DNA of 64,000 nucleotides, taken from assembly GCF_004078635.1 (NCBI RefSeq), contig NZ_RZNB01000001.1, positions 806,001 to 870,000 on the forward strand, read 5' to 3'. The DNA is from Labedella phragmitis. GTDB taxonomy: Bacteria; Actinomycetota; Actinomycetes; Actinomycetales; Microbacteriaceae. Under the pieces are notes generated by a model. It was not told where the DNA came from. It saw nothing but the letters and a program-made list of their open reading frames with translations, and did no database searches. Both the position numbers and the translations under genes were made by a program. Of the stretch, positions 17,191-25,390 are shown piece after piece (position 1 is the stretch's first letter; each line of letters begins with the position of its first letter).

Positions 17191-19644
17191 ATGTCGGACG
17201 GCACGGGCGGGCGCTTTCCCTCGGACGGCGATGAAGCCGACGAGGGCCTGCGTCGCGGGCGCCGACAGGAACCGGACCCCGAGACCGAGGGCATCGAGAT
17301 CGTCGACGACGGTGCCGACTGGCTCGCGTCGCAACTCGCGGCCTTGCCGCCGGACACGACCGAACTGCCGATCGTAGCCGCGCAGGAGGACGCCGAGTCG
17401 CAGCGCGCCGAATCGCAGAGCGCCGAGTCGGTCGACGCCGCGGCGGGAGACACCGATTCGACCGAGGTGCCGGCCGAAGCGTCTGTGGACGACAGCGAGG
17501 GTTCCTCCGCACCGCGCGGCTCCGATGCAGCCGTGCCGCCGACGCTCGTGACCCCGGCCGTGTCGGAGCCGTCCTCGTCGGCCGTGTCGGAGCCCATGGT
17601 TGAGCCCCCGCTCACCCACCCCCGCGCGTCCGAGCCACCCGTCGGACCGGTGTCGCCACGCGGTCGTCGAGAGGCGGACGCGCCGCCGCCCGTTCGCGAG
17701 GAACCCTCGCCGGCCGAGCAGGCGGCCGAGTGGCCGGGCTTCGGGGCCGAGCCGGACGGCGCGGCGACCGCTTCCCGAGCCGACGACGGCGACGATGTCG
17801 ACGACCGTCGCGCCGATGGCTCGGCCGTCGACGAGTCACCGCCCGACCTCGCGCCGCGCTCGGCGCGGCCGGCTCATCCCAACGCGATCGTGATCCCGGG
17901 GCTGCCGCCGCGTCCCCCGCTTCCCACTCCAGCCATGCCCGCCGAGCCGAGCAGCGCCCGCGGATCAGACGACGACCCGATCGAGGCGTCGGAACACGTC
18001 GGATCGAACGACGGCGAGCGGCCCGAGCTCGAGCCCTCCGAGCGGATCGAGCCGTCCGACGTCGAGCCGTCCGAGCGGATCGAGGTTCCGACGCGGGTCG
18101 AGGAGCCCGTGCCGTTCGCGCCGTCCGAGGGGATCGACGACCTCGACGAATCGGACGCGACGACCTCGCACGGTGCGCGGCCCTCCGACACGAACGGCGT
18201 CCCGAGCACTCCGGATCCTGCACAGCGCCCGGTCGGCGCCGCCTCGACCGACGCCGCGGAGACGGGCGACATCGCCTTCGGTGCGTTCACGTGGTCCCTC
18301 GTCGCGAACGACGAGCCGGACCCGAAACTCGAGCGCGAGCGGCTCGCTGCCGAGGCCGCCCGCCGCGCCGCCGCCGACGCCGACCGTGCGGAGACCGAGC
18401 GCGCCTCGGCGAGCCGCGCCGCGACCACGCCGACGCCGACGGATGAGGCTCCACGGAAGGTGCCGGAAGCCGTCGACACCGACGGCATCGGCTGGCTCGC
18501 GACGACCGCCGTTCCGGGGATCCCGCCGAAGCCTCCGCTCCCGGACGCACCGGCGGCGGCCCCCGACCCCGGCACCGGGCCGGACGGTGCATTCCCCGCT
18601 ACCGTCGCGATGGGTACGACTCCGGACGTCGGGGCGGGGGACTCGAAGACCCCGGCCGCCGGAACTCCGTTGCAGGAAGCGACCCGCGACGAATCGGGGC
18701 CCACGTCGGCCGCCGCCGCGTCGAGCGCTCCGGCGAGCACTCCGTCCTCCGCCGAAGCCGACCGGCCCGCGTGGTCGCGGCCCGACCTCGACGACCGCTT
18801 CCCGGCGACAGCGGCGATGGACGCCCTTCCGGCCGACGAGGATCCCGACGACCCCGACGACGAGGTCGAGGGGGCGGATCGAGCGTCCCTCGGCACGACG
18901 GGGCTCCCGGTCTCCGCGGCCCGTGCGGCAGCGGGCAGCGTCGAACACGTCCCCGTGTCGTCGGCTGGCGCGGCGGGCGGAGCGACCACCGTCTTCCCGG
19001 ACGGCGCCGTCTCCGATCTCGACGAGGACCGTCCACGCGGAGGGACCGCGTCGAGACGCGCTCCCTCCGACCCCGCCGATCGCACGCGACTGCTGGGCCT
19101 CGTGGGCGCCGGCGTCGTCATCGTGCTCGCTCTCGTCGCGCTCTTCTACCTCGGCACTCGCCTGCCCCTCATCCTCGGCGGATCTCCCGCGGCCGAGGCG
19201 AGTGCGACGCCGACGCCGACGCCGACGCCCACCCCGACGCCCGAGGCGCCCGCGACGGGACCGCTCGCGGCCGGAACCTACGCGTGGGACGAGCTCCGCG
19301 GCGGCGAGTGCCTCGAGCCGTACGAGTCGCCGTGGGCGGAGGAGTTCACCGTCGTCGATTGCGCTGAGCCCCACGCCGCCCAGCTCGTGTTCACGGCGCC
19401 GTACACCGATGACCCGGCCCTGCCGTTCCCGGGGGAGGACGTCATCGCGAGCGAGATCGGTCTGTTGTGCAGTGCGCCCGGCGTCGTCGACTTCGGCGCG
19501 GCTGCCCCGTTCACGGACCTCCAGGTGCAGGGCGCGTATCCCGTGAGCGGCGAACAGTGGGCGGCGGGAGATCGCGACTACTTCTGCTTCGCGAGCCGCT
19601 CCTCCGGTGAGCCCCTCACGGCCTCGGTGGCCACCGCCCACTGA
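17191..19644 (+). CDS. Acidic/proline-rich one-pass membrane protein with septum-formation-like C-terminal domain
   Basis: 817 residues. Residues 1-630 are low-complexity Asp/Glu/Pro/Ala/Ser sequence, with short repeats such as PSERIE and PPKPPLPDAP, probably cytoplasmic and disordered. One transmembrane helix lies at about 633-655. A (PT)n linker then leads to an extracytoplasmic domain (about 690-817) with GECLEPY and VVDCAEPHAAQLVF. This Cys/PH pattern is characteristic of the Septum_form/DUF4190-associated domain of actinobacteria. The ATG abuts the pyrE stop with no ribosome site, implying translational coupling. A cell-division or envelope role is inferred only from the domain. Confidence 0.85.
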   Translation: MSDGTGGRFPSDGDEADEGLRRGRRQEPDPETEGIEIVDDGADWLASQLAALPPDTTELPIVAAQEDAESQRAESQSAESVDAAAGDTDSTEVPAEASVDDSEGSSAPRGSDAAVPPTLVTPAVSEPSSSAVSEPMVEPPLTHPRASEPPVGPVSPRGRREADAPPPVREEPSPAEQAAEWPGFGAEPDGAATASRADDGDDVDDRRADGSAVDESPPDLAPRSARPAHPNAIVIPGLPPRPPLPTPAMPAEPSSARGSDDDPIEASEHVGSNDGERPELEPSERIEPSDVEPSERIEVPTRVEEPVPFAPSEGIDDLDESDATTSHGARPSDTNGVPSTPDPAQRPVGAASTDAAETGDIAFGAFTWSLVANDEPDPKLERERLAAEAARRAAADADRAETERASASRAATTPTPTDEAPRKVPEAVDTDGIGWLATTAVPGIPPKPPLPDAPAAAPDPGTGPDGAFPATVAMGTTPDVGAGDSKTPAAGTPLQEATRDESGPTSAAAASSAPASTPSSAEADRPAWSRPDLDDRFPATAAMDALPADEDPDDPDDEVEGADRASLGTTGLPVSAARAAAGSVEHVPVSSAGAAGGATTVFPDGAVSDLDEDRPRGGTASRRAPSDPADRTRLLGLVGAGVVIVLALVALFYLGTRLPLILGGSPAAEASATPTPTPTPTPTPEAPATGPLAAGTYAWDELRGGECLEPYESPWAEEFTVVDCAEPHAAQLVFTAPYTDDPALPFPGEDVIASEIGLLCSAPGVVDFGAAAPFTDLQVQGAYPVSGEQWAAGDRDYFCFASRSSGEPLTASVATAH

Positions 19645-19653
19645 CCTCCCCCT

Positions 19654-19705
19654 CCTGAACACTTCGTGCGCGAACGAGAACTCGCGCACGAAGGACGTGT
19701 TCAGG
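19654..19705. repeat. Dispersed palindrome family 2, copy 1 (terminator-like)
   Basis: A 52-nt element starts CCTGAA and ends TTCAGG, with inner arms TTCGTGCGCGA / TCGCGCACGAA. It sits between convergent genes and probably terminates both. A 52-nt relative lies at 50100-50151, sharing both ends and GCACGAAG at the same offset. Confidence 0.75.
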
Positions 19706-19707
19706 TA

Positions 19708-20508
19708 TCAGAGGGTGTCCGTCTCGATGGGGCCGTCGATGAGGAGCTCGTGCACGCCCGACAGGATCTCGTCCGGGCGGAACGGGTACTTGCGGATCTC
19801 CGCCTCGTCACTGATCCCCGTCATCACGAGGATCGTGTGGAGGCCAGCCTCGATGCCCGCGACGATGTCGGTGTCCATGCGGTCGCCGATCATCGCGGTG
19901 TTCTCGGAGTGGGCACCGATGCGGTTGAGGGCCGAGCGGAACATCATCGGGTTCGGCTTCCCGACGACGTAGGGCTCACGCCCTGTGGCCTTCGAGATGA
20001 GCGCGGCGATCGCGCCCGTCGCGGGAAGGACACCCTCGGCGCTCGGACCCGTGGCGTCGGGGTTCGTGACGATGAACCGGGACCCGTCGCGGATGAGGCG
20101 GATCGCCTTCGTGATCGCGTCGAACGAGTAGTTGCGCGTCTCCCCGACCACGACGTAGTCCGGTGCGGTCTCCGTCATGATGAACCCGACCTCGTGCAGC
20201 GCTGTCGTGAGACCCGCCTCGCCGATGACGAAGGCGGAACCGCCCGGCACCTGGCTCGCGCAGAAGTCGGCCGTCGCGAGTGCGGAGGTCCAGAGGGACT
20301 CCTCGGGCACGATGAGCCCGGAGGCGCGCAGCCGGGCGCTCAGGTCGCGCGGAGTGAAGATCGAGTTGTTCGTGAGGACGAGGAACGGGTTCCCGAGATC
20401 GGTCCACTGTTGCAGCAGCGCGCTCGCTCCGGGGAGGGCGTGGTTCTCGTGGACGAGCACGCCGTCCATGTCGGTGAGCCAGCACTCGATCTCGCTGCGG
20501 TTCGACAT
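19708..20508 (-). CDS. HAD-IIA family phosphatase (NagD-like)
   Basis: A 266-residue HAD hydrolase, subfamily IIA. Motif I is DMDGVLV (nucleophile and acid/base Asp about residues 13 and 15), motif II is LVLTNNS, Lys motif III is in VVGKPNPMMF, and motif IV is MIGDRMDTDIVAG. The C2-type cap lies between motifs II and III. Likely substrates are small sugar or nucleoside phosphates, as for NagD; none is proven. The ATG at 20508 has a strong AGGAGG. It is convergent with the septum-like gene. Confidence 0.93.
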   Translation of the reverse strand: MSNRSEIECWLTDMDGVLVHENHALPGASALLQQWTDLGNPFLVLTNNSIFTPRDLSARLRASGLIVPEESLWTSALATADFCASQVPGGSAFVIGEAGLTTALHEVGFIMTETAPDYVVVGETRNYSFDAITKAIRLIRDGSRFIVTNPDATGPSAEGVLPATGAIAALISKATGREPYVVGKPNPMMFRSALNRIGAHSENTAMIGDRMDTDIVAGIEAGLHTILVMTGISDEAEIRKYPFRPDEILSGVHELLIDGPIETDTL

Positions 20509-20589
20509 CGATCCTCCTGGGGGTCGTCGGGTCGGGTCGTTCCCAGTGTATGACCGGCGGTCGTCGTCGAACGGGCGGCGACGGCGGCG

Positions 20590-20919
20590 TTACCAGCCGG
20601 GCTTGCCCGCACAGGCCGTTCCGAGAAGGGCGACTCCGGACTGCTGGTCCGAGAACGCCGCGTGCGTCGCCTTCGCGTCGCCGGCGAGCGCAGCCTCCTC
20701 CATACGGTCGAGGTTCGCCTCGGCGCCGCGGACCCAGGCGATGTAGGCGGGGTCGTCGATCCCCTCGGTACCGAGGTGCACGACGGAGCGGAGGTGGGAC
20801 AGGAGCGGGATGATGCGGCTGAGCTTCGAGGGTGCTCCGAGCGATTCGATGACCGCCTGGGTCAGCTCGAGCACCGTCTGGCGCACCTGTTCGCAGCGGT
20901 CGGCGAGAACGTCGGTCAT
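20590..20919 (-). CDS. Conserved hypothetical helical protein (109 aa)
   Basis: A soluble, mainly helical protein of unknown function. It has no membrane segment or signal; the C-terminal segment contains a single Cys (GTACAGKPGW). The ATG at 20919 is preceded by GGAGGGG. A -10-like TAGGCT (minus strand, about 20960) predicts a short leader. It is divergent from the two-gene membrane-protein unit at 21035. I recognise no family; the assignment as a gene rests on the ribosome site, reading frame and typical third-position GC. Confidence 0.65.
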   Translation of the reverse strand: MTDVLADRCEQVRQTVLELTQAVIESLGAPSKLSRIIPLLSHLRSVVHLGTEGIDDPAYIAWVRGAEANLDRMEEAALAGDAKATHAAFSDQQSGVALLGTACAGKPGW

Positions 20920-21034
20920 GGCCCCTCCGTCGGTCGATGATGTCCGACTCCGAGCCTAGCTGCACCGGGTGACGCGTCCCCGTAGAATCGGGCGTCGGGG
21001 CCGCGGAGTCCCGATCGCCGAGGGAAGCAGGGTC

Positions 21035-21721
21035 ATGGCCGCGTACGATCCGGAGTTCAGACGTCGCCCGGAGCAGTTCGTCCGGGGTCGGTCGTGGCCG
21101 AGGACCCTCGTGATCCTCGCTTTCGCGCTCGCGTGCGTCATCGCCCTCGTCTACACGCTCGTCAATTTCGCGGTGCTCCAATCGAACGCCGCGGACGCCA
21201 GCGGCTCTGCCCGATACGTGGCGGGTCAGCGGATCGGACTCATCGCCGCGCCGATCGTCCTGCCGCTCTTCGCGATCGGCTTCGTGTTCGCCGCCGTGCG
21301 CTTCGGCCGCGTGTGGTCGCTCGCGGGAACGGGAACTCGGCTCCGTCGCCGCCACTACCGCAGCATGTCGGGCGGCCGCGCCCTCTTCGATGACCTGCTC
21401 GCTCGGCTCCGCACGGGCGATCCGTCGAGGTTCACTCCGCTCCCGCCGCAGCCGTCGCACGCCGACGTCGAGATCGAGTTCTGGACCGCCGCGGACGACA
21501 GGCTCGGCTTCGCGACCCTCACCCTCCACGAGGGGCAGGGCGGGAAGACGCTCAGCTACTCGGAGCCCGTCCCGTTCACGGGTGCCTCGTACGACGCTCT
21601 CTCCGCAGCGCTCACCGCCGGTCTCGATACGAAGGCGTCGCCGCCCGGAGGTCGCGGCCCGGCTGCCCCGGGGCCGAGATCTCCCGCCGCTCCGTCCGGC
21701 CCCGCCGGTCCTGCATCGTGA
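21035..21721 (+). CDS. Two-helix membrane protein, function unknown (228 aa)
   Basis: Two transmembrane helices (about residues 23-45 and 65-88) precede a soluble C-terminal region. That region is a possible beta-rich domain (ADVEIEFWTAADDRLGFATLTLHEG) and a Pro/Ala-rich tail. The ATG at 21035 has AGGGAAGCAGGG upstream. The stop overlaps the start of the next gene (GTGA), so the two form an operon and may form a complex. No named family is recognised. Confidence 0.75.
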   Translation: MAAYDPEFRRRPEQFVRGRSWPRTLVILAFALACVIALVYTLVNFAVLQSNAADASGSARYVAGQRIGLIAAPIVLPLFAIGFVFAAVRFGRVWSLAGTGTRLRRRHYRSMSGGRALFDDLLARLRTGDPSRFTPLPPQPSHADVEIEFWTAADDRLGFATLTLHEGQGGKTLSYSEPVPFTGASYDALSAALTAGLDTKASPPGGRGPAAPGPRSPAAPSGPAGPAS

Positions 21722-22497
21722 CGGGCGCACCGGTCCCCGCCGAGCTGCAGCACTGGGCGGCGGCCTTCGATCGGGGCCACCACTACGACGCCGTCTACGA
21801 CAGGGCCTCCGCGGCTCGGTACCTCGCGCGCAATCGCGCGACGGCGACCGTGCTCGTCGTGATCGGCGTCGTGAGTCTCCTCCTCTGCCTCGTCCTCGTG
21901 ATCTTCGGCGGCGGCTTCACGCGACTGCTCATCGTGCTCGGGCTCTTCGGTCTCGTCGCGATGCTCGTGACCCTGCCGACCATCGTGAGCGTCGGGAAGC
22001 GGCTGCGGCGCCTCGACGCTGGCCAGGGCGTGTTCGCACGTGTCTCGCGGGACGGCGTCTCCTTCGGCCTCGTCGAGCGGATCGCCTGGAGCGAGGTGCT
22101 CGCGGTCATCGTCTTCGACGACAGCGCGCGACTGCGGCGCACTCTCGGCATCCCCGTGCTCGGGTGGGGCGCGCGGATGTCGATGAAGGCCGGCAACGGT
22201 GCGCGAGGGCTCTCGCTCGCTCTGCACGACGGATCGGCCGTACGAGCGCGCATCCGCGAGGAGCGCGAGCGGGGCTTCGTGCGGTTGTGGGGTCCGAAGA
22301 CCGATCCGGCGCGGAAGGGCGACGTATCGCTCATCCTCGACCCGCTGCTCGACGAGGCATCGATGCGTGCGTTGACTGAGGCCGTCGTCACGGCGGCGAT
22401 CCTGAACGGGGTACCCGTGATCACGCCCCGGTCGAGCGCCGAGTACGTCAAGACGCTCGGGCGACTCCTCGATCCGAAGTGGCCGGCCGGGCTCTGA
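21718..22497 (+). CDS. Two-helix membrane protein, function unknown (259 aa)
   Basis: Two adjacent hydrophobic helices (about residues 38-85) are followed by a soluble domain whose strand pattern (GVSFGLVERIAWSEVLAVIVFDD...) resembles the PH-like domains of bacterial membrane proteins; that resemblance is tentative. The GTG start overlaps the stop of the preceding membrane-protein gene by four bases, indicating coupled translation. No catalytic motif is visible. Confidence 0.75.
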   Translation: MTGAPVPAELQHWAAAFDRGHHYDAVYDRASAARYLARNRATATVLVVIGVVSLLLCLVLVIFGGGFTRLLIVLGLFGLVAMLVTLPTIVSVGKRLRRLDAGQGVFARVSRDGVSFGLVERIAWSEVLAVIVFDDSARLRRTLGIPVLGWGARMSMKAGNGARGLSLALHDGSAVRARIREERERGFVRLWGPKTDPARKGDVSLILDPLLDEASMRALTEAVVTAAILNGVPVITPRSSAEYVKTLGRLLDPKWPAGL

Positions 22498-22539
22498 CGA
22501 TCACCTGACGCGGACGGCGGTCGGTCCCCCCGTGCGAAC

Positions 22540-22812
22540 TCACGCGGTGGGACGGATGAACTTCTCCGGTGGCGTGCGCGTCCCCGCGAGGAACGCGGCG
22601 AGTCCGGCGTCGAAGTCCATCGCGGATCCGACGAAGAGCACGCTCTCGTCCGGCGCCACGTAGATCTTGCCGCCGCCGCGGGCCGCGTGCACGACGCACA
22701 CCCCCGCTTCGCCCTCGAGCGGGATGGTGCGCAGCTCGGCGTCGGGCGCGAGCTGCGTGAAGTAGCGGGCGGCGACGGCGGAGAGCCGCGACGTCGTGGT
22801 CTCGTCGGTCAC
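22540..22812 (-). CDS. Small protein downstream of immunity gene, function unknown (90 aa)
   Basis: A soluble 90-residue protein with alternating strands and a GGGKIYVAPDESVLFVGSAMD segment. It has no signal peptide or membrane helix. The start is GTG at 22812 with AGGTG in front. It is the last gene on the minus strand after the toxin and immunity genes, 46 bases from the latter. By position it may be a second immunity or accessory protein of the type VII locus (inference); I recognise no family. Confidence 0.65.
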   Translation of the reverse strand: MTDETTTSRLSAVAARYFTQLAPDAELRTIPLEGEAGVCVVHAARGGGKIYVAPDESVLFVGSAMDFDAGLAAFLAGTRTPPEKFIRPTA

Positions 22813-22858
22813 AGTGGCACCTGTCTGTTTCGAGTGGTCGTCGACGTTCGAATGATCG

Positions 22859-23404
22859 TCAGGGGAGGGGGCCGGCGAACTGCGTGATGAGGAGCACGTG
22901 TTCCCGGAACTTCACGACCTGGAGGGCGTCGGCCGTTTCGGGCCCGCCGAGGACGAGCAGGGGCGTGAACCCGAAGCACTCGTCGCGTGCGGGGACGCCG
23001 AGCCGCTCCACCGCTTCCGGGTAGGGCGCCCAGTCGAGGTGACGGGAGTCCTCCCGCCCGGTGGTCGTGCCGATGATCTTGAACAGCCATTCGGGCCGGT
23101 TGGTCACGGTGCTCACACGGCCGTGCCGGTACTTGAGGATCTGGATGTGCCCATCCTTCACTACTCCGATATCGCCGAGAGCCGTCGTGAAGAGAGGGAT
23201 CGAGTCCCCGAACCGCTCCGTCGTCTCGGCCACGAGATCGAGCAGGGAGGCGGGGTCGACGAGGCGGACGAATCCGCTCGCCGTCGTCGCGAGACCGTGC
23301 TCCCGCCACACCGACAGGAGGGCGTCGGGGATCGCTCCCGCGTACCGATCGATCGTCGCCGGGTCCACTGCGGGGCCGGGCACGAGTGCCTTGGGGTCGT
23401 CCAT
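22859..23404 (-). CDS. GAD-like/DUF1851 immunity protein (Tdi1-type)
   Basis: A 181-residue cytosolic protein. The N-terminal half fits a GAD-like domain (PDALLSVWREHG, TTALGDIGVVKDGHIQILKYRHG). The C-terminal half fits DUF1851 (ECFGFTPLLVLGGPETADALQVVKFREHVLLITQ). This pair is known in immunity proteins such as Agrobacterium Tdi1, which neutralises the Ntox15 nuclease Tde1; here the gene follows directly after an Ntox15 domain. The ATG at 23404 has GTGAGG six bases upstream; an ATG at 23410 is also possible. The toxin stop is only a few bases before it, so expression is coupled. Confidence 0.85.
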   Translation of the reverse strand: MDDPKALVPGPAVDPATIDRYAGAIPDALLSVWREHGLATTASGFVRLVDPASLLDLVAETTERFGDSIPLFTTALGDIGVVKDGHIQILKYRHGRVSTVTNRPEWLFKIIGTTTGREDSRHLDWAPYPEAVERLGVPARDECFGFTPLLVLGGPETADALQVVKFREHVLLITQFAGPLP

Positions 23405-23412
23405 GTGCATCC

Positions 23413-25390
23413 TCACGAGGCGATCGTCAGCCGGATATTGAGCAGGGTGTTCGAGAGCTCCTGCGGAGTCATACCCTCGGAGGCGGCCCGCACGGCGGCC
23501 TCGAGGGTCGCGATGCGGTACTTCCACTGGGCGCCGATCGACGAGTTTACGCGAAGGTCTCCGAGACCCGTGATCCTGTCGGCGAAGCCTCCCGCCACCT
23601 GATCGGGCGAGTGGAGCGCCGCTTGCGTCGCCGCCCAGACGTTCGCCTCGCGGTCCGCCCGGTCGTACGCCTCCTCGAAGTCCAGGCCGGAAGCCATGAG
23701 TTCGTCCGTGCGCGCCGCCGTCCAGTCGGAGATGGCGATGTCGCGGGCCTCCTGCTGGAGGGCGGCTGCAGCGGGATCGCGGCCCGTTTCGCCGTTCTCC
23801 GCCCGCTCGAGGTAGGCCTCCCTGTTGGCGAGGAACTCGGCGATGGACAACTCGTTGAGTCCGGTCTCCTGCAGGTCGAGTTGACGCTCGAACTCGACGC
23901 GGTCGTGGTCGATGTTGGGGGTGAACTCGACGGAGTACTCGGGGATCCGAGGGCGCGGATCGGCGGCGTCGGGCGCCGCGCCCCGTGACGCCGGGGACTC
24001 GCCGTCGCGAGCAATCGCGTCGGCGACGTCGGGCGTCGACGGGTCCGAGTCGGGTGTGGCGGGCGCCGACGAGCCGTCGGCCGGGATCGAGCCGCCCGAG
24101 GACGACGCGTCACCGCTCTGCACGTCGGTGTCCGGTGTCTTCGGATCGGCGACGTCCTCCGGTCGGATGGAGGCGTCCCACACGGTCGCGTTCGGCTCGT
24201 TCGGCGGCCAGGGCGACCGCGTGCCCGTCTGCGCGTCGATCGACCAGACCGTCGTGCCGTCGAAGTAGGCGTTGAACCAGTGGCCGTCGCCCGTCGAGCG
24301 GTCGATCCCGACGACGCAGTGGGACCCGGCGCCCATGCCGCGGAGGGAGTCCGCGATCTGGTCCGGCGTCATCGGCGTCTGCGGGTTACCGGTGAGGGCT
24401 TCCATCTCCGGGACCGTGAGCGTGCCGGTCGGGGCCTCACGCGACGGGTTCCCGTTGAGGAAGTCGTTCAGGATGCTCGACGTGTTGCCGCAGTTGGTCG
24501 CGTAGCCGTTGGTCGGGTCGAACGGGTCGAAGTTCGGGTTGATCGCCGCGAGGGCCGCGTCGATCTCCGCCGTGGTCCGGTCGGTCGTGTTGGTGCCCGT
24601 GTCGGGCTGCGCGGGGTCGGGTGTGTCGGCCTCGAGGGTGTCGGCGTCGGGGGTGTCGGCGTCGGGAGTGTCGGCGTCGGGGGTTTCGGCGTCGGGGGTT
24701 TCGGCGTCGGGCGAGTTCGCCTCCGGGGTGCCTGCGGCAGCGGGGGCCGACGACGAGCCGGGTGCCGACGCGGAGGTCGAGGAGGACGGAGCGGTCGGTG
24801 CCTTCCCTCCGCTCGCTCCCGCGTGCAGTCCGACGACGCCGACCGCTCCGGCGGCGATCGCGCCGGCCGCCATCGCGTCGTCCGCGTCGATCGTGTCCGG
24901 GTCGTCGGTGGCGTCCGCCTCAAGGGTCGAGGCGTCGGGCGACGACGCGTCCGGAGTGTCCGTCGCAGCGGCAGCATCGGCCGCGGCCGCGTCGGCGGCG
25001 ACGGCAGCTTCGAAGGCGCTCGAGTCGGCGTCCGGAGTGCTCGTCGTGGCCGAGGACGGTGCCTGGGAGGCGGCCGCGGCGCCGACACCGACCGGAGCGG
25101 ATCCCGCGGGCGTTCCGTCCGCCGGGGTCGAGCCGTCCGGAGTCGAGGCGTCGGTGGTCGACGGTGATCCGGTGGCGGGGCTCGACATGTCGGGAACCGA
25201 CGGTGCGCCCGCATCAGGGGTCGAGGCGTCCGGGGTCGACGGCGACCCCGCGTCGGGCACGGGCGGGGCGGAGCTGTCCGGGGTCGTCGGCGTGCTCGCG
25301 TCGGGTGTGACGTCCGGGGTGGAGGGGGCGCTCGTGTCCGGGGTCGTCGGCGTGCTCGCGTCGGGCGTGACGTCCGGGGTGGAGGGGGGG
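23413..25390 (-). CDS. C-terminal part of frameshifted polymorphic toxin: Tox-PL plus Ntox15
   Basis: About 658 codons in the frame -1 to the N-terminal part. A repeat linker (xTPDA units) leads to a papain-like Tox-PL domain, with Cys in ATNCGNTS (24490-24492), His in DGHWFNAYF (about 24280) and Asp in SIDAQTG. A second linker follows, then an Ntox15 domain from EFTPNIDHDRVEFERQLD to the end. The Ntox15 part contains ALHSPDQVAGG, whose H-S-P-D fits the HxxD nuclease motif, and TGLGDLRVNSSIGAQW. The Tox-PL domain could be a second toxin or a self-processing protease. It has no start codon of its own at the junction; production needs a frame correction at 25384-25390. Confidence 0.85.

Noticed and set aside
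24468-25380. Arg/Pro-rich tail of the toxin N-terminal frame as a genuine basic domain
   Set aside because: It starts exactly at the frameshift and is the out-of-frame reading of the TPDA linker and Tox-PL region, whose proper frame shows clear motifs.
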